Source: Lactococcus garvieae (GTDB taxonomy: Bacteria > Bacillota > Bacilli > Lactobacillales > Streptococcaceae). Taken from it: a stretch of DNA of 54,587 bases. The notes below the pieces were generated by a model that was given only the letters and a program-made list of their open reading frames with translations, ran no database searches and was not told the origin of the DNA. Every line of letters starts with the position of its first letter. Positions within the stretch are counted from its first letter, which is position 1. Shown piece after piece: positions 7,933-16,827 of this stretch. The stretch is from assembly GCF_016758115.1 (NCBI RefSeq), contig NZ_WIVG01000011.1, positions 1-54,587 of the forward strand, in the 5' to 3' direction. Both the position numbers and the translations under genes were made by a program.

Positions 7933-8930
7933 CAATTTTCTTGATAAGAATATCCTAAATGTTCATAAGCCTTTGCGGTTGCTTTCCTTCCTTGCTTTGT
8001 CCGCACAATAAAACCTTTTTGAATCAGATAGGGTTCATACATATCTTCAACAGTTTCCTGATCTTCAGCAATGTTAACTGCCAGAGTTCCTAAACCAACT
8101 GGTCCTCCATTGTACATTTCAATCATGGTACGCAAGATTTTCTGATCTACATAGTCAAGGCCTGCATTGTCAACATCTAGGATTTGTAGAGCTTTGTCGG
8201 TGATTTCTTTGTCCACACGACCGTCTCCCATGATTTGTGCAAAGTCACGCACACGTTTTAACAAACGATTGGCGATACGTGGTGTCCCTCGGCTACGCAA
8301 AGCAATCTCAAGCGCCCCTTCTTCAGCGACTTCTACCTCAAATATATCTGCAGTACGTTTGACAATCTCTTCCAAGTCACTCTCAGTATAATACTCCATG
8401 TGTGCAGAAATTCCAAAGCGGGCGCGCAAAGGATTAGACAGCATTCCTGCTCTTGTCGTTGCACCAACTAAGGTAAAAGGTGGTAAGTCTAAATGGACCG
8501 AGCGGCTTCCATCACCAGAGCCCAGCATGATATCAATGTAGAAGTCTTCCATCGCAGAGTAAAGGATTTCCTCAACCTGCATGGGCATACGGTGAATTTC
8601 ATCAATAAAGAGGACATCGCCAGGTTCGAGTTCATTAAGGATCGCGACCAAGTCGCCCGGCTTTTCGATAGCTGGACCCGAAGTTTGCTTGATATTGACC
8701 CCGAGTTCATTAGAAATAACAAAGGCCATCGTTGTTTTACCCAATCCCGGAGGACCAAAAAGAAGCACGTGATCCAGTACTTCCTCACGTAGCTTGGCTG
8801 CTTTGATAAAGATTTCGAGTTGTTCTTTAACCTTATCTTGACCGATGTATTGGTTGAAATATTGCGGACGTAAGGACTTTTCGACCAATGCTTCATCTTC
8901 AAGTGGTGTTGCGGATAGATTTTCGTTCAT
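7932..8930 (-). CDS. ruvB: Holliday junction branch-migration helicase RuvB
   Basis: 332 residues, the usual size. The AAA+ core has Walker [10 protein letters not shown] (about residue 60), Walker B FIDEIHRM, the sensor GATTRAG and Arg-finger SNPLRARFG, and the C-terminal winged helix ends in [13 protein letters not shown]. RuvB hexamers drive branch migration together with RuvA, which is encoded separately at 12469-13059. The fic gene and paralog B lie between the two. Start ATG 8930 has no ribosome site but follows a TATAAT by 7 nt. Confidence 0.98.
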   Translation of the reverse strand: MNENLSATPLEDEALVEKSLRPQYFNQYIGQDKVKEQLEIFIKAAKLREEVLDHVLLFGPPGLGKTTMAFVISNELGVNIKQTSGPAIEKPGDLVAILNELEPGDVLFIDEIHRMPMQVEEILYSAMEDFYIDIMLGSGDGSRSVHLDLPPFTLVGATTRAGMLSNPLRARFGISAHMEYYTESDLEEIVKRTADIFEVEVAEEGALEIALRSRGTPRIANRLLKRVRDFAQIMGDGRVDKEITDKALQILDVDNAGLDYVDQKILRTMIEMYNGGPVGLGTLAVNIAEDQETVEDMYEPYLIQKGFIVRTKQGRKATAKAYEHLGYSYQEN

Positions 8931-8946
8931 TATTTTTATTATAGCA
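8931..8946 (-). promoter_or_regulatory. Extended -10, predicted leaderless start of ruvB
   Basis: TGC-TATAAT (8946-8938 on the minus strand), seven nt, ATG 8930. Confidence 0.55.
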
Positions 8947-8973
8947 GAAAAGATGGTTCTGTGTTAAGTCTAT

Positions 8974-10215
8974 TTATTTTTGTAATTCACTCCAAAATTC
9001 ATCCGTTAGCTCATGGATGGACGGTTTTTGTTTTACTTGAGTAATATGCTTTTTCTCTTTTAAATCTTTGAGAATATTTTTTAGTTTTTGTCGTGAGATT
9101 CCGATACCTACAGCAATATCTGCATCCGTAAGAACATCTAAACTATCATACATTCGAACTTGTGCTAGAGGATAGATAACTGAACGTTCATCATTAGTTT
9201 GTTCAAGTTTTTGAATATTCTTCTGCAAGGTATCAAGCTTGCTCTCCCATTCTTTCAAAGCACTTAAAATTTTCTCTTGAGCCTTAAGTAAAATATCAAA
9301 CATATCCAAAATAAAAGATGTTGCTTCACCTGCATTTTTGGGATGAGAAGTTTCCTGAAAAGCTTTATAATACTTATTCTTATTTTCTAAAATAGCTACA
9401 GATACTCCGATTGCAGATAAATAATCTAACTTTCGAGCGAGGTAAGAGCAAAGTATAAAACGTCCAATTCTTCCATTTCCATCATAAAAGAGGTGAATAT
9501 TTTCAAAATAAAAATGACTAATAAATGCCTTTTCAAAAGTCGGTATATCATCCTGATTCATAAACTTCACGAGATGAGCAAGACGTTTTTTTATGATTTC
9601 TTGCCCTTCTGCTCCTTGGTGGACTTTTTTGCCCGTCCTTTGGTCAACGATAAATACAGGTTCACTCCTAAAAAGCTCTCCCGTGCTCAATTTATCCTCT
9701 TCAGCAACTTCATCTTTGAGTAAATTTTCATAGATTTCTCTTATATCTTCAATTGTTGTAATCTGACTAAATTTAGATTTTCTAAAATTCATGTATTGAT
9801 AGACAAGACTTTTAAATCTTTTATCTTCTTGAGATTTTTCAAGAATAACACTAATGGCATCACGTATTTCTTTTCGCGTACTTTGAACGCCCTCAATATC
9901 ATTGGAGGCTTTAATCTCTTCAACAAGTAGATGATAAAAGATATTCTTTTTCGTAATCTCAGGCAAACTGTTCATAAGTTTATCAATTTGTCGTGAATTT
10001 TCGTTAAGCTTGTCTTTGAGTAACGATGTCTGAGGAAGGACGAGAAAGAAAAGTTCCATCTCTTCTTTTAATAAAAGTTCTTGTTTCGTATCAAAAGCTT
10101 GAAAGAAAAGCCCTGTGAATACACTACTTTCACTTTCTTTTCTTTTTTCCACAATCATCGGATAGTTTTCAAAGTCATTATAGCTTATCGCACGTAAGGT
10201 CGAATATGTTTTCAT
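8974..10215 (-). CDS. fic: Fic-domain protein adenylyltransferase with winged-helix tail
   Basis: About 413 residues. The Fic core motif HLFYDGNGRIGR (around residue 241-252) is intact: the catalytic His, Asp/Asn for metal and the Arg pair for ATP phosphates. The N-terminal segment KASNDIEGVQS (about 103-112) fits the inhibitory (S/T)xxxE(G/N) helix of class II Fic enzymes, so it should be auto-inhibited. The C-terminal about 90 residues (DADIAVGIGISRQKLKNILK) look like a winged helix-turn-helix, suggesting DNA binding and autoregulation. ATG 10215 is preceded by GGAGG at 5 nt. Three palindromic operators lie upstream. The target is unknown; no antitoxin-sized partner ORF is adjacent. Confidence 0.92.
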   Translation of the reverse strand: MKTYSTLRAISYNDFENYPMIVEKRKESESSVFTGLFFQAFDTKQELLLKEEMELFFLVLPQTSLLKDKLNENSRQIDKLMNSLPEITKKNIFYHLLVEEIKASNDIEGVQSTRKEIRDAISVILEKSQEDKRFKSLVYQYMNFRKSKFSQITTIEDIREIYENLLKDEVAEEDKLSTGELFRSEPVFIVDQRTGKKVHQGAEGQEIIKKRLAHLVKFMNQDDIPTFEKAFISHFYFENIHLFYDGNGRIGRFILCSYLARKLDYLSAIGVSVAILENKNKYYKAFQETSHPKNAGEATSFILDMFDILLKAQEKILSALKEWESKLDTLQKNIQKLEQTNDERSVIYPLAQVRMYDSLDVLTDADIAVGIGISRQKLKNILKDLKEKKHITQVKQKPSIHELTDEFWSELQK

Positions 10216-10231
10216 CAATTCCTCCTCATCT

Positions 10232-10254
10232 CTATTTGATAAAATATAAAATAG
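10232..10254. promoter_or_regulatory. fic upstream operator 1 (CTATTT-N11-AAATAG)
   Basis: 23-bp imperfect palindrome, identical to the copy at 10312-10334, ending 16 bp before the fic start. Confidence 0.65.
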
Positions 10255-10271
10255 AAAGACTCAACATTGTT

Positions 10272-10294
10272 CTATTTGCTATTTTATCAAATAG
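10272..10294. promoter_or_regulatory. fic upstream operator 2, inverted orientation
   Basis: The same 23-bp element, reverse-complemented with two changes, starting exactly 40 bp after the first. Confidence 0.65.
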
Positions 10295-10311
10295 ACAGAT
10301 GGAAAACAAAC

Positions 10312-10334
10312 CTATTTGATAAAATATAAAATAG
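10312..10334. promoter_or_regulatory. fic upstream operator 3
   Basis: Exact repeat of 10232-10254, another 40 bp away. It slightly overlaps the hairpin that probably ends paralog B transcription. Confidence 0.65.
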
Positions 10335-10363
10335 CAAACGATATCGTTGCTTCGCTTGCTATT
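10330..10363 (-). terminator. Probable terminator of paralog B
   Basis: Outer arms aatagcaa (10330-10337)/ttgctatt (10356-10363) enclose a GCAA-CGATATCG-TTGC palindrome; the transcript continues into a T-rich stretch. Confidence 0.5.
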
Positions 10364-10381
10364 ATAGTTTTTGTAAATGTT

Positions 10382-12031
10382 TTAGTTTGTAGGTTGATGA
10401 ATGATGAGAGCGGGGCGGACGCCTCCATGGGAATTAGAACCTGTCATGGTCGAACGGCCAAATAACGCACCCTCACTGATCCCCCATGCCTGACCATCAG
10501 GCGTAGGGGTACGAAGCTGCCACCAACGAGCATCGGCAGCTTCACGAGCTCTATGAGTAGGAAAAGGACCTGCAGCAGTTGATAAACGAACAACATCCGC
10601 AAAAGAAAGAGCAAAAGCTCGTTGTGTTGTCCCTCCAACAACCGTTCTGTCTCCTCTAACAGCATCAAATCTGTTATCATTCCATTGTAGAGGTAACCAA
10701 CGTACACCCCCTGCTGTCCAAGGTGAAGCATCTAACTCTGAAATACTTGGCACGTTATTTGGCATAACTACTGGACGAACTATGGCTTGAACTGTATCAT
10801 CAAGTCCGCCATACCAAGAAGCAAGTGCTACCTCTTGGTTAGAAAAATGAACATTACGGAGAGCATCATTTCGAATAATCATATGGTCTCCATTACCCAT
10901 ATCCTCAAGATAACGGTATTGCTCACCTGCCATCGTAAAAATACGTCCTGGTCTCATGGTAGAGAAGTTAAATTCAGAAGGTGCACTGTTCTCATTTGGT
11001 GCGGGATTTGGTCCATCATCAAACATCACTCCGTTATTAATTCCTGTCAGAAATTCTGCCAGTAATACATGATTGTTTCCGCCATCATTGAGAAACTCAT
11101 TTCTTTGATCCGGACTTATCAGCTCGCTTTCAACATTGATGGCATAGTAAGAAAAGCCGTTAAAGACCGTCTCTTCGATAGCATCCGTCATCACAGCGGC
11201 ATCAAGTAGGTAAGAGGTTGCTTCTCCAGGCTCTAGACGATTGGCCCAGTAAGCCCAGCCTGTTTGCTGGTCAATGACCCAAAAATTACCGACTTTATTT
11301 TCATCTGAGAGAGTTTCCCATTGCTCTATCGTCATCGGGGCACGCTCTTGCTCGAGGTTTTGTGCTGTGGTTCGTGTCGCTGTTGCAGAGCCAGGCCATG
11401 TGATGCTTTGACTGCCGTTCGTGTAGCTTGTACCTGACGACCAGAAGCCATCTGTTCCCTCACCGGGATGAGTCGTCCCGTCGGTACTGCCATCTGTAGC
11501 TCCGCTACCTGCAATCCAGTCACGGGCATGTCCTGCGGCAGCTGTCCTCTGATCTAAGTTATCATGGTTAAAAGTTGGGAGATACCAAGGTGCAGTTTGT
11601 CCCTCCCTGCTCCAGCCAAAGCTTAACTGAGAGTAGCGGTCAAAAGCATTGGACGCATTGTTATTGGCGCGGTCATTTATATCTGTAGCGCTTGGTATCC
11701 AGCGGGTCCAAGAGCCGACATTTTCACGACTGGTTCCACTCACTAAAGGTGTAAAATTATCTTCATTTCGTTGCCGAGTTTCCAGAAACTCGGACAGGCG
11801 GATACGTGCCATGATTGGACGCTCGCCATAATTTTCGATAAAGACGTCCTTGTTTTCCGTGTCTCGGTTATAGTAATCGTGGACACGTCCGCCGACATTG
11901 ACATTGTGTTCACGCTCACGGTCATTGATAGCCTGTTGCTCAAAAGAGCGGAAGGCAAAGGTTCCACCGACAAGCAAGGTGAGTCCTAAAACTGCTATAA
12001 CACCCAGTTTTCTTTTTTGTTCCTTATTCAT
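10382..12031 (-). CDS. TasA/camelysin-like SipW-signal protein with DUF6273 C-terminal domain, paralog B
   Basis: 549 residues. Residues 8-27 form a SipW-type signal (LGLTLLVGGTFAF). Residues about 45-330 hold the TasA/camelysin-like region (GGRVHDYYNRDTENKDVF, MARIRLSEF) and a Gly/Thr/Asp-rich segment (GHARDW..ATDGSTDG..HPGEGTDGFWSSG). From about residue 359 a DUF6273 domain begins: YRYLEDMGNGDHMIIRN, then FALSFADVVRLS, and the end RWWQLRTP...GGVRPALIIHQ, which fits the family pattern LRSPG..GVRPAL. There is no LPXTG or WxL anchor. ATG 12031 has GAGGAAAA upstream. N-terminal two thirds align along their length with 29665-31287, the last third much less. Extracellular matrix/adhesion role is inferred; no SipW peptidase is in the window. 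Confidence 0.8.
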   Translation of the reverse strand: MNKEQKRKLGVIAVLGLTLLVGGTFAFRSFEQQAINDREREHNVNVGGRVHDYYNRDTENKDVFIENYGERPIMARIRLSEFLETRQRNEDNFTPLVSGTSRENVGSWTRWIPSATDINDRANNNASNAFDRYSQLSFGWSREGQTAPWYLPTFNHDNLDQRTAAAGHARDWIAGSGATDGSTDGTTHPGEGTDGFWSSGTSYTNGSQSITWPGSATATRTTAQNLEQERAPMTIEQWETLSDENKVGNFWVIDQQTGWAYWANRLEPGEATSYLLDAAVMTDAIEETVFNGFSYYAINVESELISPDQRNEFLNDGGNNHVLLAEFLTGINNGVMFDDGPNPAPNENSAPSEFNFSTMRPGRIFTMAGEQYRYLEDMGNGDHMIIRNDALRNVHFSNQEVALASWYGGLDDTVQAIVRPVVMPNNVPSISELDASPWTAGGVRWLPLQWNDNRFDAVRGDRTVVGGTTQRAFALSFADVVRLSTAAGPFPTHRAREAADARWWQLRTPTPDGQAWGISEGALFGRSTMTGSNSHGGVRPALIIHQPTN

Positions 12032-12070
12032 TTATTTTTCCTCATACTTCCATTTTGATTTAAACATGAC

Positions 12071-12107
12071 GTGAAAAATCAAAAACGATTATTTTTTGAT
12101 TTTTCAC
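12071..12107. repeat. Perfect 15-bp inverted repeat in the leader of paralog B
   Basis: Arms 12071-12085 and 12093-12107 are exact complements around a 7-nt loop. It lies 40 bp before the paralog B start, without the T-run of a normal terminator. Confidence 0.8.
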
Positions 12108-12169
12108 TAATGCAGTGCTTAGGCAAGGTCCCATAGGACTTGCCGTCTAGCATTAGTGCCTTTAGGCAC
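12107..12169. repeat. Nested stem-loops in the leader of paralog B
   Basis: ctaatgc (12107-12113)/gcattag (12150-12156) enclose ggcaaggtcc/ggacttgcc; a separate perfect gtgcc-ttta-ggcac hairpin is at 12156-12169. With the 15-bp repeat next to it, about 100 nt of the leader is strongly structured. Confidence 0.6.
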
Positions 12170-12240
12170 AATAGCTAGCAGCACAGCAAAAAACGCCCTT
12201 TATCCAGGACGTATTGGTGTATGCGAAAAAAGACGGAAAT

Positions 12241-12312
12241 CTACCGCTTGCTTAGCTGCTCTGCTCTGCTCTGCTCTGCTCTGCTCTGCTCTGCTGTCTG
12301 ATTATAGGTCAT
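12241..12312 (-). CDS. Leader ORF containing eight AGCAG pentanucleotide repeats
   Basis: ATG 12312 is preceded by GAGG at 8 nt and lies downstream of the predicted paralog B promoter. With the present eight copies of AGCAG (12256-12295; CTGCT on the plus strand) the frame stops after 23 codons. Loss of one copy or gain of two would open it to a TAA at 12200, giving 35 residues, and gain of one gives an earlier stop. A repeat unit of five in a translated frame is typical of contingency loci. The peptide has no known homologue that I can name; whether it is translated is uncertain. Confidence 0.4.
   Translation of the reverse strand: MTYNQTAEQSRAEQSRAEQLSKR
12256..12295. repeat. Pentanucleotide tandem repeat, (CTGCT)8
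   Basis: Eight perfect consecutive copies. On the plus strand the same tract gives a Ser-Ala-Leu-Leu-Cys repeat in a GTG-start frame without a ribosome site, which I consider non-coding. Confidence 0.95.
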
Positions 12313-12375
12313 TGCTTTTACCTCGTCAAGAGTTTCGTTATCTCCCTGTAAACTAAATAACATTCGTATGATATA

Positions 12376-12403
12376 ATTATAATTTTTTTCTTATCAAAAT
12401 CAA
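12376..12403 (-). promoter_or_regulatory. Predicted promoter of the paralog B transcript
   Basis: Minus-strand TTGATT (12398-12403), 16-nt spacer, TATAAT (12376-12381). It predicts a leader of about 340 nt that carries the repeat ORF and hairpins. It is unlike the promoter of paralogs A and C. Confidence 0.5.
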
Positions 12404-12419
12404 AACGATATCAGAATAG

Positions 12420-12445
12420 AAAAAGAGGTTAATCAGCCTCTTCTC
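12420..12445 (-). terminator. Terminator of the mutL-ruvA unit
   Basis: AAGAGG...CCTCTT stem followed by T4C on the minus strand, 25 nt after the ruvA stop. Confidence 0.7.
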
Positions 12446-12468
12446 TTATTTTATGGTTCTTTAGGGCA

Positions 12469-13059
12469 CTACTTCATCATGAGCTTCAACGCGGCTTTAA
12501 TATACTCTTCACTGGTCAGATCAACTTCTGCTTCCAGTTTCTTCTGAATCTTTTTGAGTTCTGTTGCCTTATAACCTAAAGCTTGCAAGGCTTCAATAGC
12601 TTCCGTCAGCGCAAGATTCTCATCCTCGGCTGTCGCCTTCACCATTTCCGCCGAAGCTCTTGCATCAAACTTACCTGCCAGATCCAGCACCATCTGCATC
12701 GCTGTCTTTTTACCAACCCCTGGGAACTTGGTCAAGTATTTGATATCACTACTGTCAATAGCATGAACCAGTCCTGTATTATCATCTGCTGCGATAATAG
12801 CTAAAGCTGACTTCGGACCGATACCCGATACACTAATTAAGCGCAAAAACAAGGATTTTTCTGCCTCATCAGTAAAACCATATAGGCTGTGTGCATCTTC
12901 GCGAATCACTTGATGGACATAGATTTTTACTTCTTGGTTCATCAGATTAGACCAGGCATAAGGATTGGCCACATTAATCAAATAGCCCACATGCGCAACA
13001 TCTACTACAATGTAGGTCGGCGTGATTTTGACCAGCTGACCTTGAAAGTATTCATACAT
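12469..13059 (-). CDS. ruvA: Holliday junction DNA-binding protein RuvA
   Basis: 196 residues. The N-terminal OB-fold starts [20 protein letters not shown]. The two helix-hairpin-helix motifs are [14 protein letters not shown] (about 70-83) and [16 protein letters not shown] (about 106-121), and the C-terminal domain III that contacts RuvB is present ([16 protein letters not shown]). RuvA tetramers clamp the four-way junction. Its start overlaps the stop of the glycosyltransferase as TAATG, so it should be translationally coupled. Unlike many bacteria, ruvB is not next to it. Confidence 0.97.
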   Translation of the reverse strand: MYEYFQGQLVKITPTYIVVDVAHVGYLINVANPYAWSNLMNQEVKIYVHQVIREDAHSLYGFTDEAEKSLFLRLISVSGIGPKSALAIIAADDNTGLVHAIDSSDIKYLTKFPGVGKKTAMQMVLDLAGKFDARASAEMVKATAEDENLALTEAIEALQALGYKATELKKIQKKLEAEVDLTSEEYIKAALKLMMK

Positions 13060-14021
13060 TAGTCTTCATCACTTTCTTTATTGATAAAATCCTGAATGAT
13101 AAAACGCGGACGTGCCTTGACCTCAAGGAAAATCTTACCGATATATTCTCCGATAATCCCAAGAGCCAAAAGCTGAATTCCCCCCAGACCAATAATGGCC
13201 ACAATGATAGAAGCCCAGCCTGTTGTAGGGAATCCCCCAGCAAAGTGGCGAATCACAACGTAGATGCCTGCAACAAAGGCCAGCATAAACATTGTCAAAC
13301 CCGTCCAGAAGATAAAACGCATAGGCGTTGCAGATGTCGAAGTGATACCATCAATTGCAAAACTTATCATCTTTTTAAGCGGGTACTTACTTTCACCCGC
13401 AAAGCGCTCCCCACGTTTATAATAAACATTGGTTGACTTGTATCCCACGAGTGGTACCATGCCACGTAAAAAGAGATTAACCTCACCATATGCAGCCAAA
13501 CCGTTCAAAGCTCGGCGACTCATAAGACGAAAATCTGCTGAGTTAGGTACTGACTCACTGCCTAACTTTTTCATCAAACCGTAAAAAGCAAGTGCCGTAC
13601 GACGTTTAAAAGCTGTGTCTGTATCACGATTATCACGTACACCATAAACGACCTCATAGCCTTTTTCATACTCTTCAAGCATAGCATCAATAGCATCAAT
13701 ATCATCTTGCAGATCCGCATCCATCGAAATTACAGCATCAGCTAAGTCTTTAACCTGCATCAAGCCCGCTAAAAGCGCATTTTGATGCCCTCTATTTCGC
13801 GAAAGATTAATCCCACTAAATATCGGATTTGCCGCATGTTTTTCTTGAATTTTTTCCCAAGTTTTATCACGTGAGCCATCATTAACATAAACAACACGAC
13901 TCTTCTCATCGATTTTTCCGGCTGCTTTTAAAGCCCTATATTTTTCTTCAAGGCGACGAGATGTTTCATCAAGCACCAATTCCTCGTTATAACAAGGGAC
14001 TACCATGTATAAAGTTATCAT
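13059..14021 (-). CDS. Family 2 polyprenyl-phosphate glycosyltransferase (GtrB/CsbB type)
   Basis: 320 residues. The cytosolic GT-A domain has [34 protein letters not shown] and SMDADLQDD (DxD-type metal site about residue 97), plus [10 protein letters not shown]. Two membrane helices at about 235-255 and 268-290 end in a basic tail. This is the layout of undecaprenyl-phosphate glucosyl/galactosyl transferases that charge the lipid for decoration of teichoic acids or wall polysaccharide outside the membrane. No flippase or GT-C partner is adjacent. It lies between mutL (16-nt gap) and ruvA (overlap) in one transcript. Confidence 0.88.
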   Translation of the reverse strand: MITLYMVVPCYNEELVLDETSRRLEEKYRALKAAGKIDEKSRVVYVNDGSRDKTWEKIQEKHAANPIFSGINLSRNRGHQNALLAGLMQVKDLADAVISMDADLQDDIDAIDAMLEEYEKGYEVVYGVRDNRDTDTAFKRRTALAFYGLMKKLGSESVPNSADFRLMSRRALNGLAAYGEVNLFLRGMVPLVGYKSTNVYYKRGERFAGESKYPLKKMISFAIDGITSTSATPMRFIFWTGLTMFMLAFVAGIYVVIRHFAGGFPTTGWASIIVAIIGLGGIQLLALGIIGEYIGKIFLEVKARPRFIIQDFINKESDED

Positions 14022-14037
14022 TTTCCTATCCTATTTT

Positions 14038-15936
14038 TTAATTTAAATTTTTCCAGCTGGCTGCTTTGGAGAGATGTGCTTCTTGACGGCGACGGAACAT
14101 TTTTTCCATGTCCCCACTGTTAAAGTGAACAATCGTTGGACGTCCGTGCGCGCAAGAATATGGATTTTCACAAGTTGCCAGTTCTGCTACCAAAGCACGC
14201 GCTGACGCCGCATCCAAAGGATGATTAGCCTTAATTGAGCTCTTGCAAGCTACCATCGTTGCCAGTTCATGACGATATTTTTTAACTGAAAACTCTTTAG
14301 TCAAAAGAATCTCGTCAATCATCTCGTAAACTGTTTCTTCCAAATCACTTTCTTGAAGCCATGTGGGATGTTCCCTTAGGATTAGCTGATTTTCTCCGTA
14401 CTCTTCGAGGAAGATACCCGCTTCTTCTAAAGCCCCTTTCCGATCTAAAAACATCAAGAAATCATGCTTTGCCAAGCTAAAGATGTAAGGCGCAAGCAGT
14501 ATCTGCTGATCCATGCTCACCTCGCCAATTTTTTCACGCCAGTATTCATATTTAATACGTTCCTGGGCGGCATGTTGGTCAATGATATAAAGCCCATCCT
14601 CAGCCTGACAGAGTAAGTAAGTAGCGTGCAGTTGTGCCAAATATTCTAAATCTGGAAAGGCCTGCTTTCTTTCTGCTTTCTCTAAACTTTCTGCTGGCTT
14701 TTCCTCTCTTGGTGCTTCTTGTTCTTCAAAAATTGAACGTTCTACTACCTTTTCTGTTTCTGGCGGGGCTACAGGTTCAACTTGAGATAAGGTACTTTCC
14801 TCCCGAACCTGATGTGTATCAACAAAGAAATCTTGCCTCACTTTATCGTAGTAAAGATTAGCTGTCTTGTTCTCTGGCAATGTTTCTTGCCTGTCTTCAT
14901 GTTTTACGAGACGGGAAGACAAATTTTCTAAAGCATCAGGAATTAACGTTTCCTCAACAAAAACGTTTTGAATAGCTTCTGTAATCAAACGCATCAGCTC
15001 ACGCTCTTTAGATAAGCGAACTTCCTGCTTAGTAGGGTGAACATTAACATCAGCTAGCTGAGGATCAATCTCAATCGATAAGACAACGATCGGGAAGCGA
15101 CCAACCATTAAACGATTCCCATAACCTTCAATGATTGCTCTATTAAGCAAAAAGTTCTTGATAAAGCGACCGTTTATCATCAAAGTAATATAATTACGGT
15201 TTGCGCGTGTAAGCTCTGGTAAACTCACATAACCCGAAATCCTAAAATCTAGGTCTTCCGCCTCAACTTTTAGCATCTTCTTCGCTGTGGGCAAACCATA
15301 GACACTCGCAATAACTTGGCGTAAATCACCATTTCCTGCCGTCTTCATCAATTCTCGCCCTTCGTTAATCAAGGCAAAAGAAACCTCAGGGTGAGCCATG
15401 CTTTGCCGATTAATCACATCCGTGATGTGGCTGAGTTCGGCTTGCAAGGAGCGAATATATTTCAAACGTGCAGGGGTGTTGTAAAAAAGATTTTGGACAG
15501 TAATCTTTGTGCCCTCTCGTTTTGCAATATCTTCCAGAGTATCCACTTTTCCACCATGACTCACCAAGCGCGTACCAGACTCTTCTCCAGTTACACTCGT
15601 TTCTATAGAAAACTCACTGACTGAAGCAATCGAGGGCATAGCTTCTCCGCGAAAACCCAAAGTACGAATCTTGAAAAGATCCGCCTTGTCTTTTATTTTA
15701 CTTGTCGCATGACGTTTCAAGGCCTTAGCTACATCCTCTTTTTCAATACCGGAGCCGTTATCAACAACCTCGATGAGACGTAAGCCACTCTCTTGAATTT
15801 TCACAATGATTCGTGAAGCCCCAGCATCGATTGAGTTTTCCACTAGCTCTTTTACAACGCTAGCAGGACGCTCGACAACTTCACCAGCTGCTATTTGATT
15901 AGCTAGAGATTCATCAAGTTCGATTATTTTTCCCAC
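14038..15936 (-). CDS. mutL: DNA mismatch repair protein MutL
   Basis: 632 residues. The GHKL ATPase motifs are [18 protein letters not shown] and [10 protein letters not shown] (Met replaces the usual Leu). After a variable acidic linker (about 340-430) the dimerisation/endonuclease domain carries [14 protein letters not shown], the DQHAX2EX4E metal motif of MutL endonucleases, then ACKSSIKAN and the C-terminal CAHGRPT. It is therefore a nicking MutL, as expected in an organism without MutH. The GTG start at 15936 is supported by GGAGG 9 nt upstream. It is the first gene of mutL-GT-ruvA. Confidence 0.97.
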   Translation of the reverse strand: MGKIIELDESLANQIAAGEVVERPASVVKELVENSIDAGASRIIVKIQESGLRLIEVVDNGSGIEKEDVAKALKRHATSKIKDKADLFKIRTLGFRGEAMPSIASVSEFSIETSVTGEESGTRLVSHGGKVDTLEDIAKREGTKITVQNLFYNTPARLKYIRSLQAELSHITDVINRQSMAHPEVSFALINEGRELMKTAGNGDLRQVIASVYGLPTAKKMLKVEAEDLDFRISGYVSLPELTRANRNYITLMINGRFIKNFLLNRAIIEGYGNRLMVGRFPIVVLSIEIDPQLADVNVHPTKQEVRLSKERELMRLITEAIQNVFVEETLIPDALENLSSRLVKHEDRQETLPENKTANLYYDKVRQDFFVDTHQVREESTLSQVEPVAPPETEKVVERSIFEEQEAPREEKPAESLEKAERKQAFPDLEYLAQLHATYLLCQAEDGLYIIDQHAAQERIKYEYWREKIGEVSMDQQILLAPYIFSLAKHDFLMFLDRKGALEEAGIFLEEYGENQLILREHPTWLQESDLEETVYEMIDEILLTKEFSVKKYRHELATMVACKSSIKANHPLDAASARALVAELATCENPYSCAHGRPTIVHFNSGDMEKMFRRRQEAHLSKAASWKNLN

Positions 15937-16042
15937 TTATGCAGACCTCCTGACCAAGCAAATACTATTTTTTTTATAATCAGTATTATTATAGCACATT
16001 TTAAAGGACAAAAGCCCTTGTTTTTTGTCCGTTTGCAACAAA

Positions 16043-16075
16043 GAAAACCTCTCCTAAGATACACTGGAGAGGTCT
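16043..16075 (-). terminator. Terminator downstream of the acidic membrane protein gene
   Basis: ACCTCTCC (16047-16054)/GGAGAGGT (16066-16073) 8-bp stem with 11-nt loop, followed by TTTTCTTTG on the transcript. Confidence 0.75.
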
Positions 16076-16094
16076 TATTAGATATTTATTTAAA

Positions 16095-16769
16095 TTAATA
16101 TTGAAATTGATCAATACTGCTGAATATTGCTGCACCAAGCATGATAAAGAAAAGTAGCATAAAGATTACGGCTGCAACACCGATAATAAAGGCGACTAAA
16201 CCTGCACGATTCCAACCATCCATAATTTTACGAAATTCTTCTTCATCACGATAACGATTATCTGGATTTTGGAGTGCCCAACGCTCACCGTTGATACCAA
16301 AGACGATAGCCCAAGCAATACCAAAAATCCAGCCAATACCTGGCACAATAACTAGCAAGCTCAACAAGCCCAGGTAAGAACGATTGGCAATACCAAAGAA
16401 GACAGGCAGCGCCATTGCTCCCCAATTCCACTTAGTAGCTATTTTTGATTTCACTTGATTATCTGCCAAAAATGGCTCATCTGCATAAGTGCTTTGTGAA
16501 TCTTGAGAGGGCTCAACACTTGTTCTTCCAGCAGCTGTTTCTACCGTTGGAACTTCTTCTTCCTCTTCTAAAACCACTTCAACCTGAGGTTCTTCTCTTG
16601 TTTCTTCCTCAACCTTCTCTAGTTCGTCCACAGTTGAGAGTACAAGCTCCTCTTGCTCATTTTCTGAGTTTTCTCTCTCACTCACTTCAGTATCGACTTC
16701 TTCTCTCTTATCTGTTATGGTTTCTGAGGCCTCTGTCGTTTCTAAGTCCTTAATTTCATCTTTTTCCAT
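16095..16769 (-). CDS. Membrane protein with long acidic N-terminal region
   Basis: 224 residues. The first about 105 are dominated by Glu, Asp, Thr and Val (EEVDTEVSERENSENEQEE) and are likely disordered. Then KWNWGAMALPVFFGIANRSY leads into two or three hydrophobic helices, a GINGERWALQ segment, a DEEEFRKIMDGWNRAG loop and a C-terminal helix. The WNWGA...GxxWA pattern occurs in small membrane proteins of streptococci and lactococci that carry no assigned function. AAGGAGAG lies just before ATG 16769. It stands between mutS and mutL with its own terminator. Confidence 0.65.
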   Translation of the reverse strand: MEKDEIKDLETTEASETITDKREEVDTEVSERENSENEQEELVLSTVDELEKVEEETREEPQVEVVLEEEEEVPTVETAAGRTSVEPSQDSQSTYADEPFLADNQVKSKIATKWNWGAMALPVFFGIANRSYLGLLSLLVIVPGIGWIFGIAWAIVFGINGERWALQNPDNRYRDEEEFRKIMDGWNRAGLVAFIIGVAAVIFMLLFFIMLGAAIFSSIDQFQY

Positions 16770-16827
16770 ATCTCTCTCCTTATAAATTCAATCTATCCCT
16801 GTAATTCTACCATAAAAAAGCAAAATC

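Noticed and set aside
8974-10215. Fic as toxin of a classic two-gene toxin-antitoxin pair
   Set aside because: No small antitoxin ORF is adjacent; the inhibitory helix is already within the protein N-terminus (class II).
10232-10334. Regular 40-bp repeats as a mini CRISPR array
   Set aside because: The units are short palindromic operators, one inverted, with related A/T spacers and no cas genes; a promoter operator array fits better.
12156-12356. Plus-strand ORF with Ser-Ala-Leu-Leu-Cys repeats
   Set aside because: GTG start within a hairpin, no ribosome site, and opposite to the predicted transcript; a by-product of the CTGCT repeat.
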